Origin: Ianthella basta
Taxonomy: Eukaryota; Porifera; Demospongiae; Verongiida; Ianthellidae
Length of the DNA: 64,000 bases
Reading direction: 5' to 3'
Assembly: GCA_964019415.1 (NCBI GenBank)
Contig: OZ025880.1
Location: 1,895,813-1,959,812, forward strand
The position numbers were made by a program, and so were the translations under genes. The notes beneath the pieces were generated by a model, which saw only the letters and a list, made by a program, of their open reading frames with translations, made no database searches and was not told the origin of the DNA. Of this stretch, positions 53,053 to 64,000 are shown piece by piece; the first letter of the stretch is position 1; each line of letters starts with the position of its first letter.

Positions 53053-53911
53053 AAATGGAGATGCAAGTGATCTACAGTACGAAATTCTTGAAATGAAGCT
53101 AATTGGATAGTTATGGAATCTGGTAAATAGTTCATACACTAAGCTAAGTAAAATTGAATTAATTTTACCTAATGGTTAACTGATTGCTGTTTTGTAGGAG
53201 GACATACCAATGCTTAATTTTAACACTTGCAGAAACTTGTAGACTTGACCATGAATGACAGTATATATGGTGTGCTTGACATTGACTGCTGTGTGACTGT
53301 GATGAAGGGGTAAGTTAGTGAGCTTGTACCCAGAAATAACTTCAATAGGGAACAGATTGTTTCAATCTGCAGATCTTCCACAGCTATAGGTCTAAGATCT
53401 GCAGATCAAAAATTCTAGTTCTCTATTGAAGTTGATGCTGTGATACTACCTTACCCCTTCAACACTTGCGCATGTGGTTGTACTTGTGCAGCCTCGCTGC
53501 CCCCATAAATTAGTCTGCTCCCATACTAATTTAGAAGGCCTGGGAACGAGGCTAGTGCTTGTGAAAATTCGATCCATTATTTTTACTAGGTTATTGTGCA
53601 AGACATCAACTGATCGCAAGGACCTTGGAATGTTAGTTATTATGATTATTATGACAAATGCACACTTGCATACTACATGCTGGCATCTTTGACAGACTGC
53701 TACTACAATGCACTCGGGGAGTACCTTCCTATCATGTAGTTTACTCCCTTTGTATTAATAATAAAATTTGAATGGAGTTGTGATGTGTATGTTTTGAGTT
53801 GATGCATCTGTTTCAGACATAGTATATCACATGAATGAATTGAAAGAAAGAAGTGCATGAAACATATTTAATATTGAATGGAGCCAACAAGTGAATTACA
53901 GTATTGTTACA
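53053..53911. other. 3' flank of receptor-like gene 3
   Basis: Contains the shared inverted-repeat block at 53335-53440 (CTTCAATAGGGAACAGATTG facing GTTCTCTATTGAAG) and downstream sequence common to all three receptor 3' flanks (GACAGACTG, GAAAGAAAGAAGTGCATGAA). No gene seen. Confidence 0.45.
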
Positions 53912-56900
53912 TTAACTAGCTATATCAGTTTCTGTCTCTGTCTCCGTCACAGTGCCATCATCCTCTGAGGTGGGCACTCCAGCACGCAGTTCTGTTATTA
54001 GAACAAGGTTCCCAAGTCTCTCTGCTGGTGCTTCCAACAGTGGCTCAGCATTATCCTCACTTTGTTCTTCCTGTTTCTGGCAGCATCTCAACTGCTTGCA
54101 CTTCAGGTATACCTTTCTTCCCAGTAGAATGCCAGGATACAGGAGGGGTAGGTAGATGAGGATCATCTGGATAGAAGCAAAGAACTGTCTTGTCCCAATG
54201 GGTGTGTTGGGATCAGTTATGTGAAGACTCAGGATGAGGATGAGGGCCATGTTACCAAGGACGGCTGCATCTAAAGCATTGAGTTTGCGTGAGTTGTAGG
54301 GTTGCAAGGCCGTAATGAGCAGCAGCAAGGCAACAACGAGAAAGATCTGGATGCGGAGAACATCTTCTGCTCTTGGTATGAACACAGCCACAAAGAGGTA
54401 AGCAATGCGATGGAAGAGGTAGAGGGAAGAGAAGCTTCTGAATCTTTCCTTATAGCAGCCTTGTAAGACATTAACAAAATGGTAGACCCATCTGTCTGTG
54501 TAGACATTGCTGCAGAATGTCTGCATCCTCTGCAGCTTCCTCAATGGTGGCACAGCTATGAGGAGTCTGCCAAACAGTTGAGGCCCAATGGGAAGAGTGA
54601 GGAGAACAAAGGAGGGCAGAAGAACAAACACTAACAGTATTGCAATAGCTGGTATGAAATAGGCAATGTGTTGTATGGAGCCATAGAGCACAGAGCCCTG
54701 CCACCACACCACCACCTTCCTCTCCTCATCTTCTCCTGTTATGGTCTGGTTCACAAGGATGTAGGTGGAGCTGACCAGGAAGCGAGTGAATCCAAGAATG
54801 ACAAAGGCAGGAAGTGCTCTGTCATATGACATGCCATCTGAGTACTTTGCCTTCCATCGTCGCATTCTCCTGAGACATTGGTCCACTCGATGACAGCATA
54901 TCCACTTCTCTGCTGACCTCTCCAGAACAATGAGTGTGATGGCCACGGTCAGTGGGAACAGTCCAATGGAGTAGTGCAGAAGGATTGTCTGTAGCAGGGT
55001 GAGGTGTGTGTGAGGTGTGAGGCAGTATGGCGGGAGGAGCACACCAAAGAAGTCCAGGTTCCACATCCCATACAGAAATCGGTATATCCTGACAAATGCA
55101 TTGTGCACTGGTCCCAACTCAGCATCACCTCTGATAGTGGAGAAGGCCAAGAGTTGTGCAAACAGCAGAAATGAGTTGAACCTTCCTGACACTAGGTCTA
55201 TGTTGAAGAGTATCAAGACAAACATGAAGGCGAGCATGGGCACCCACTCACTCAGTATCCACACAAGAATGCCCACTTTACTGAGCCCATCCTCACAACT
55301 GACACACACTGGTCTTATCCCATTGAAATTCACAGCAATGCTGTTCCCTTCTAGACAGTCTCCACAGAGGATTCCTTTGCGATTACACCCATTGCACATT
55401 ACTTCCTGGAGCATTTGCTGTGAGTTGTTTTCAGGAAGAGTGATTAGATGTGTTTGACAGTATCCTGGAGGGCATGGTCCAGTGAAGAACTTCTGTCCAT
55501 CACAGCTGTGTTGGTCATTGGAATGCAGGTATCCAGCCCAGTAGTCTCTCTCCAAGACAGCACCAATCACTTCAGGGTGACTCTCATTACAGTCTGCTAT
55601 CCCAATCACAATGAGCACTCCACAGTGACATGTTCCCTTGTCTCCTGATCCGTATTGTAAGATGTAGCCAGGAGGACAGCACTGGAGCTCTATGTTCATC
55701 ACCAGGAGTAGGTCTGTGTTGTCCACTGACTGAAGAACCAGCTGAGGGGGTCTAACTACTGCAGATATGTTGCTTGTGTTGCTAGGGAAGGAATGTTTGG
55801 CCATGCCATGTTGCTGTGGAATGCCATGGAGGATGACTCTAAAGTCAGCAGTGTATTTGGAGAAAGAGCTCAGTTCCATTGGTAGGGAGTGCTCTATTTT
55901 GTTAATCAGTACTGCAAACACTGGAGTGATAATATTGCCAAACTCATCATATGCATGAGTATAGGTAAGTCTCTTCTGTTTGCCAGGGATGAAGTAATGC
56001 ATATGTTTGGTCATGTTTCTATTCATGTCAGGAACAGATGTGGGCCAGGCATTATCTACATGGCTGATACCAGACATGATCTCCCATTGTATATCTGCCC
56101 ATGTCTCGCTTTTATTTGCTAAGTAAATGAATGAAAAGTTGAAATTTCGTATGTCAAATACACTGAAACTAATCCAGCCTGAGAATGGAGTTAAATTGGT
56201 AGAAATATTTTTCCTTGTAGTTTGAGAGTGACAGTTGCGAGCATCAGACATATACAGTGACAGCCCTGCAACAACAGCTGTGTTTGCTTCATAGACAAAT
56301 GCACTGCTGCTCTCTTCCCATTCTTGGTCATACTGGAGGAAACAGTTTGATACTGGTACCACTCCAGGAGCAGAGCTAACATATATGGCACCTCCTCTCT
56401 GAAAGGCATAGTTTGCAATGAGTTGTAAAGTTGCATTTTTGCCAACTCTGATGTAGCTCTCTCCATGGAGAGCAATAGCACCACCATGTGTAGCAACACA
56501 GAGTGCCAAGTGTGCTAATGTGTTTGCTTGGAGCACAATTTCTGACCCTAGTGCATAAATTCCTTGTGAAGATGCTGCACATTGGATGCTTAATGTATAA
56601 CTTACTGTTATCTCTACTGACTTTGCAAATATCAGGTTTGTGTTGGTTTTCACCTGAAAAGAAGGATTGAAGCCTTGTGATATCTCCTGGTTCCTAACTG
56701 CCATTGACTCGTAAGAAGAAGAATTAATGTGAACAATATACAAAGATTCATTGAATGACTGTTCATCTGCTTGTTGCTTTATGTTCATTCGGTATAAAAT
56801 ACTAAAACCTGCCATACAATTTGTCATTCTGACACCTCTGAACAACTTCTTCTCATGAGTAGGAAGTGACTGAAAAGCACATGCACTTCCACTTGCTGCC

Positions 56901-58858
56901 ATGTTGTTGTACAGCTTTGCATTCTCAACAGTCAGTCTATCCCCACTGTCATCTTGGTAATGTGAGTGTTTGTAAAGCACAGATATACCACCACCAACTC
57001 CAGGCCCTGCTGTATTGAATGCAAAATTATCCTTTGTAAAGGTGACAATGTTGTTTGTTTGGAAGGTGACACTGACAGTGGAGAACTCCACATGAACACC
57101 TCCACCCATCATGTCATGTTTCTCTGATGGGAGTAGTTTGTTAAACATGATATTTATATCACGAATTACTACCACATTTGCTTTTGATGCATCTTTAATC
57201 TGAAGCAACATGCCTCCTCCACGACACGCTGTGTTACTGAAAAGGTCTCCTTGTGCAAGTTGAATAGTGTTTTTGCTTGAGGAGTCCTGCAGGTTGACAA
57301 GGACTCCACCACCCAGTACTGCAAAACTGTTAGAGATAACTATGTTGTGTACATTGAATGTGTTGTGAGTGGCAAAGCCAGTGCAGACAATGGCAATACT
57401 ACCACCCCAGAAGGCATGGTTATCTCGGAAATATGCGTGTTTGATCTCCACTAAATTCCCCGTGGCATGTCCACTGAATTCAAAATACCCACCAGCTCCA
57501 CAAAGTGCTCTGTGAAACTTTAATAATATATCAGTCACAAGTATTGCATTTCTCTTTGCCCATCTTGTAACATACACTTGTAGTCCTCTTCTGCATGCAT
57601 TTGAGCTGTTTGATCCCTTTAGGTATATATCCTGGAGCAGGACAACATTTCCCTCTGACTGATCTGTAACTTCAATGGATAAGGTACTGCCTGGAGCTAC
57701 ACGTTCTTTGGACCTGCTCACAACCCAAACACCAACAGGTCCAATTTGTATGTGGTTTCTGCTGGAGTTGCCTCTCAGTTCAATTTTTATGCTGGTATGG
57801 GTAATAGTGTTCAAAGCATCCTTAGTTGTATTTGAACAAAACTGTTCATCAATTGTGGTTCCACTCACTGTCCTATTGCTGCTGTTGTGAAGGTTCCGAC
57901 AGTCCTCTAAAACTTCAACATCTTCGAGTAATATATTGTAGTGGCACACTGTATCAAGCAGAGCTATAGAGATGCCACTTCCACTGCTGGTTCTGTCTAG
58001 GTGGCTATAGATAGTGACATTGAAGAGAGTAATCTCACCACCGTCTCCATCTCCCATCACAGTTATGTTGATACCGGTGAATGTCAAAGCACAATTACTT
58101 TGGTTGCCATTTTCCTCTATGTAAATGGTCAAATTCCTAAGCTGAATTTTCTCCTTTGCCAAGGAAGCATCTCTTGTGCTACCTGTAAGAAACTCAAAGT
58201 GTATCCCACTGCCATGGAAGCCATAATGGACTATTGCCACATTGCATATTAAAACATCCCCTTGTGTGATTGAGGTGTTATATCTGGTGAAAGAAATACC
58301 TCTTCCATAGGGGCCTCTGATTTTAATGAGAAGAGAAAATAATTTTACTATCTCACAGTTTTGAAAGTGCAAGGTTGATGAATCTGAGACAGAATCACTG
58401 TGCTGCAGCTGTCTGCCACAGTCTTGGAATGCTATATTTTCAATATGAACATTTTCAACATTGTAAAATGCCAATTTTGCTCCATCAGTGCACTGAATCA
58501 CTGATGGATCAGCTTCACAACCACTCATTACCACTATGGTTGTGACATTCATCAGTGGTGTCCCATCTAGCAAATTGTCAACTGGCTCAAGTACATGGAT
58601 GCCACAACCCATGACAATCAAAGTATCATTCCCAATGTGCGTAAGAGCATAGTTCAGTGACCCACATGATTCATTAAGGTGGTGTGGACGGGGTACTGGG
58701 TCACTTGCTGGTGTGTCATGTATACACTGTGGACTATCCTCTCCTGTTGTACTAACCCACATGGTTCTTCTGTAGTCCTCAGAAGCTGCTCCAGTGCAGC
58801 ATGTGAGCAGCCACAGCACACACACCAGTAGGCTGTGTTTGAGTAGAGCTGACTTCAT
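53912..58858 (-). CDS. Receptor-like gene 3: beta-helix ectodomain plus multi-pass membrane protein
   Basis: Single frame of 1,648 codons from the ATG at 58858; an upstream in-frame ATG (MWSGRYYKVNT) precedes the same signal peptide (LLVCVLWLLTCC) as gene 1. Order of parts: beta-helix with GGSIAIVC, GGGVLVNL, GGGMLLQI, GGGISVLY, GGAIALHG and GGAIYVSS; neck with CCPPGYIL, CHCG, CPPGYC, CNGCNRKGILCGDC; 8-10 membrane segments; tail. Most of the ectodomain tracks gene 2, while the signal peptide and first 100 residues are closer to gene 1 (SALLKHSLL, PLMNVTTI), suggesting a mosaic origin. The CNGC replaces a CxxS seen in the other two, giving an extra neck cysteine. Confidence 0.85.
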   Translation of the reverse strand: MKSALLKHSLLVCVLWLLTCCTGAASEDYRRTMWVSTTGEDSPQCIHDTPASDPVPRPHHLNESCGSLNYALTHIGNDTLIVMGCGIHVLEPVDNLLDGTPLMNVTTIVVMSGCEADPSVIQCTDGAKLAFYNVENVHIENIAFQDCGRQLQHSDSVSDSSTLHFQNCEIVKLFSLLIKIRGPYGRGISFTRYNTSITQGDVLICNVAIVHYGFHGSGIHFEFLTGSTRDASLAKEKIQLRNLTIYIEENGNQSNCALTFTGINITVMGDGDGGEITLFNVTIYSHLDRTSSGSGISIALLDTVCHYNILLEDVEVLEDCRNLHNSSNRTVSGTTIDEQFCSNTTKDALNTITHTSIKIELRGNSSRNHIQIGPVGVWVVSRSKERVAPGSTLSIEVTDQSEGNVVLLQDIYLKGSNSSNACRRGLQVYVTRWAKRNAILVTDILLKFHRALCGAGGYFEFSGHATGNLVEIKHAYFRDNHAFWGGSIAIVCTGFATHNTFNVHNIVISNSFAVLGGGVLVNLQDSSSKNTIQLAQGDLFSNTACRGGGMLLQIKDASKANVVVIRDINIMFNKLLPSEKHDMMGGGVHVEFSTVSVTFQTNNIVTFTKDNFAFNTAGPGVGGGISVLYKHSHYQDDSGDRLTVENAKLYNNMAASGSACAFQSLPTHEKKLFRGVRMTNCMAGFSILYRMNIKQQADEQSFNESLYIVHINSSSYESMAVRNQEISQGFNPSFQVKTNTNLIFAKSVEITVSYTLSIQCAASSQGIYALGSEIVLQANTLAHLALCVATHGGAIALHGESYIRVGKNATLQLIANYAFQRGGAIYVSSAPGVVPVSNCFLQYDQEWEESSSAFVYEANTAVVAGLSLYMSDARNCHSQTTRKNISTNLTPFSGWISFSVFDIRNFNFSFIYLANKSETWADIQWEIMSGISHVDNAWPTSVPDMNRNMTKHMHYFIPGKQKRLTYTHAYDEFGNIITPVFAVLINKIEHSLPMELSSFSKYTADFRVILHGIPQQHGMAKHSFPSNTSNISAVVRPPQLVLQSVDNTDLLLVMNIELQCCPPGYILQYGSGDKGTCHCGVLIVIGIADCNESHPEVIGAVLERDYWAGYLHSNDQHSCDGQKFFTGPCPPGYCQTHLITLPENNSQQMLQEVMCNGCNRKGILCGDCLEGNSIAVNFNGIRPVCVSCEDGLSKVGILVWILSEWVPMLAFMFVLILFNIDLVSGRFNSFLLFAQLLAFSTIRGDAELGPVHNAFVRIYRFLYGMWNLDFFGVLLPPYCLTPHTHLTLLQTILLHYSIGLFPLTVAITLIVLERSAEKWICCHRVDQCLRRMRRWKAKYSDGMSYDRALPAFVILGFTRFLVSSTYILVNQTITGEDEERKVVVWWQGSVLYGSIQHIAYFIPAIAILLVFVLLPSFVLLTLPIGPQLFGRLLIAVPPLRKLQRMQTFCSNVYTDRWVYHFVNVLQGCYKERFRSFSSLYLFHRIAYLFVAVFIPRAEDVLRIQIFLVVALLLLITALQPYNSRKLNALDAAVLGNMALILILSLHITDPNTPIGTRQFFASIQMILIYLPLLYPGILLGRKVYLKCKQLRCCQKQEEQSEDNAEPLLEAPAERLGNLVLITELRAGVPTSEDDGTVTETETETDIAS

Positions 58859-58891
58859 TGTGTTAACTTTATAATACCTTCCACTCCACAC

Positions 58892-61200
<2,309 letters not shown>

Positions 61201-64000
61201 ATAATTTAGTTTGTTCATTTGTTTGTTTGTTCGCTTTTGCCGCAAAGACTACGAAACAGAACGCCACCAAACTCTCAGGGATTATAAAGTGCAGGACTCC
61301 AGAAGTGTTCTACACAGGTTGAAATTGCCCGTTACAGGACATATATTATACTGTACATAGGTACATTAGAGCAGGAATTGATACACTATTGTCATAATTA
61401 CATGTTCAGGGTCTTTCACAAGCAACCATGTAGCTGTTATTGGTACAGGATAATAGCAACAGCAATATGTGTATACAATTGCATCAACATGTAGTGAAAC
61501 TTTAGTCCGTGAATACTCTATTCACACATGATGTATATGAAAGACACATACACAATCAACCATTGCTAGTGTGTGCAAAGAAAGGTCTCTGTACTGAATG
61601 TGAACCCTAGTGCATTGTGTTATCTCATTCAGGGTCTAATAAGTCAATGAGCATGCACTATACATTGTGTTCTGTAAAATTTTGTTCTGCTGATTACTAG
61701 ACAATACCTTTGCAAGATGTGTACTCAAGCTAAATGCACCTACACACCCACTCACACCCACTCACACCCACATACACAGTCACATACACGGCCACATACA
61801 CATGTACAGTACATGTGTTCAAAAATAGGAATATAGACCATTATGAATGGTGGAATTGTTGACAAATGTCACACAGTACATGCAGAAAGAAGTCAATGGA
61901 AACAGAATGTTTGGCTACTGAGGCCTTCTGCAGCCTTTTGACTCATGCACTAACATGTCTAACAGCTGAATAAGGCCTCTATGCAGCCAAAATGATGTTT
62001 GCGCATTGACTTCAATAGTATGTGAAATTACTCAACTGACACAATTCCCCCATTTGAAGTTCTACAATGCATGTACATAGTAAGGAGCCTCTACAATAAT
62101 ACAGACCATCCTTACAGTATTACTGCTTTACCATTATATGCTGTACAGTTCTTCCAGTCTGAATACATAATATTATGTCAGAGGTTATTAGCTACATGTT
62201 CATAATTCAAGTACCTAAATTAATGAAGCTCCAAATGCATTTCTCTAATATAATAGTACGTACTTGATCAGTATCAAGCTGCAATGTAGATGACTCATCC
62301 AAGCCTATATGCCTGTATTGGAATAGCACAGTCATGTGCACACATAATACATAGGTTGGAAACATAGTATTATAAGAACAATTATATTACAGCTAAATTA
62401 TTGCAGTGGTGACTATATACATATATGGTGAATATACAATTTAAACAATTACCTGTTAATTTTACTGACTTAAGTGCACATTGACAAGTACACAAATATT
62501 GGTGAAGAGAAGAGATGAATCAATTATTTATTATACCTGTGCTGGCCATACACTGACCACAACCCATGTATATACAGTGATCTGCTTACACGATCTTTCC
62601 TTTTCCCCTCCTTCCACTGACTCCCCCTTCTTCAATTCCCTTCCTCCTCCTCTACTCTCCTGACACCTTACCTCTTCTCTGATCCCCTTTACAGCCTAAC
62701 TCACATTGCACCATATATATACCCTATTTATATATAGTGTCTGATGTTATTTCCAGCTGAGTCAGTGCATGTGTTTGTTCATTTAATTTTATTGCTTTAC
62801 CTAATGGTGAAGTTGCATCACTGGTGCTAAAATCACATAGTCAGTTGACTCTTATATGGATGACCTGAACAGAATGAGAGTGTTGTGAATTTAGTGCATA
62901 TACATGTGGGACATGCACAATAGATAGGTAAATGCATATTGTCATTGATATGAGCCTGCATACTGCCATACTCCAGACACTGAATAATCTCTGATACATG
63001 CAAGGGGGAAGGGAGATATAATAAGTAGCTGGAGTTTGCCACCAAGGAGCCCCTTCAAACTCAAGCTCTGCTGTCACCTGCACACACGAGGTGGTCTGGT
63101 ATATAATTTCACGCAGTATTTTAATACTGCCACTAGGGCCAATTGTGTGACATGCACCATGACAGCCAATATCTCTCACTTTCATTAGCATTGTCATGGC
63201 CAGGTCTGTTGGCTTAGGCAGCTGAAATTCAACAATAGAGTGTAAGTTGTCCTGGGTTTGATATTGACCGGTGACAATTCCCCTCCATGCCAATCTTTCT
63301 TTTGAATTGTGACTTAGATTAGCTATTAATGGTGTTTCGGTATCCAGTTACTATAAAAATTATGCAAATACATACCTTCTTAAATTGGTATTCAAGTAAT
63401 ACTGCATACAACTTGTATGCTGCCCACTCCTACTTTCTAGTACACAAAATGCTAGGCTCTGATTGGTTGAGTTGAAGCCCATATTATATCAATCATGATA
63501 TTATTGTATCAGACAACATGGTAGTGCTGAGTATGTAGGGATGGTGGTGGTTGTTTGTATGCTGTCATACAAACGAAAAGGTAGCACTAGTACCATTTAG
63601 CCTTAAAAGTTGGCAAAAAGGGCTACCCGTGAAGAAGTGTTGGTTGCATTCAAAGCAGAATTTACCTTACTTCCAAGAGGAAGCGCGCGCTCCAGCAGAA
63701 AATGACCTCAACATTTTCTGTGTTTTGTCTTCTCCTCCTCCTTCTCCTCCTCCTCCTCCTCCTCCTCCTCCTCCTCCTCCTCCTCCTCCTCCTCCTCCTC
63801 CTCCTCCTCCTCCTCCTCCTTCCTAAGTTAATTTTAAGGCTTTTATCTGCATCACACATGCCAGCACATGCTTCATGAATTTAGCATCTTTGTGTTAACC
63901 CAAAAACAAAATACAATGTCGTGAATAACCAAGGAGATTTATTGACGCTAGTACAGTTCTTAGGCAAAATGTTGTATGGCTCATGCATGGTAGTCAGACA
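61201..64000. other. Repeat-rich right edge, no gene recognised
   Basis: A second copy of the receptor upstream block (GGTCTCTGTACTGAATGTGA at 61585) follows that at 60342. A dispersed repeat lies at 62885-63085 (partner at 25030). A SINE-like segment lies at 63200-63290, related to 35.7 kb. Nothing else supportable as a gene. Confidence 0.4.
63728..63822. repeat. (TCC)n trinucleotide repeat
   Basis: About 95 bp of CCT/TCC. It produces poly-proline on one strand and poly-arginine on the other; neither is a credible protein. Confidence 0.95.

Noticed and set aside
63551..63859. Poly-proline and poly-arginine frames
   Set aside because: Product of a TCC trinucleotide run; flanking residues show no recognisable domain.

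Overview
This is animal nuclear DNA, most likely from a sponge (Porifera) or another early-branching invertebrate. The eukaryotic signs are GT-AG spliceosomal introns, long CA/TG microsatellites, degraded non-LTR retrotransposons, short foldback or inverted-repeat insertions and many local duplications. The sponge suggestion is an inference: it rests on very large intronless genes for beta-helix ectodomains joined to multi-pass membrane domains, next to small CD225 (dispanin/IFITM-type) genes. No marker gene fixes the species.

Two gene families dominate. The first is a plus-strand array of CD225/dispanin genes with a conserved four-exon plan. Exon 1 encodes a proline-rich start and ends in phase 1. 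Exon 2 is about 80-86 nt. Exon 3 is always 132 nt and carries the W-x-A-W-S first membrane segment with a cysteine cluster. Exon 4 carries the A-x-S-R-T-A-L motif and the second membrane segment. Intact or near-intact members are A (399-5076, with a second exon 3/4 cassette at 6389-6960), B (9259-12264), C (17321-22506) and D (25823-28457). E (40126-41650) has lost its exon 1. Damaged copies lie at 38.67-39.31, 50.37-51.02 and 52.54-53.05 kb.

The second family is three minus-strand, intronless genes of about 1,640 codons (30548-35470, 43544-48484, 53912-58858). Each has a signal peptide, about 1,000 residues of Pmp-like beta-helix ectodomain rich in GGG/GGA turns and N-glycosylation sequons, a cysteine-rich neck, 8-10 membrane segments and a nearly invariant tail. 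Each is convergent with a dispanin gene or remnant, so the right half of the window is a repeated pair, dispanin (+) followed by receptor-like gene (-), in three copies.

Layout: 1-16.9 kb holds two tandem copies (A and B) of one dispanin unit, told apart by lineage-specific insertions: an 821-bp terminal-inverted-repeat element, a 5'-truncated LINE, a 155-bp foldback with a 13-bp target duplication, and a roughly 3.1-kb degraded LINE. Gene C fills 17-22.5 kb with a 1.5-kb insertion in intron 3. A non-processed WDR5-like WD40 pseudogene lies at 23.5-24.4 kb. D plus receptor 1 (25.8-35.5), E plus receptor 2 (39.8-48.5) and damaged G plus receptor 3 (50.4-58.9) follow. The last 5 kb holds only duplicated upstream sequence and repeats. 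Shared insertions date some duplications: a LINE fragment common to D and E predates their split, whereas the insertions in A, B and C came later.

Functionally the cluster looks like a fast-evolving membrane-protein locus. Vertebrate CD225 proteins include antiviral IFITMs and synaptic dispanins. The receptor-like genes keep their membrane and cytoplasmic parts while their ectodomains diverge, as expected for recognition or defence proteins. That role is inference.
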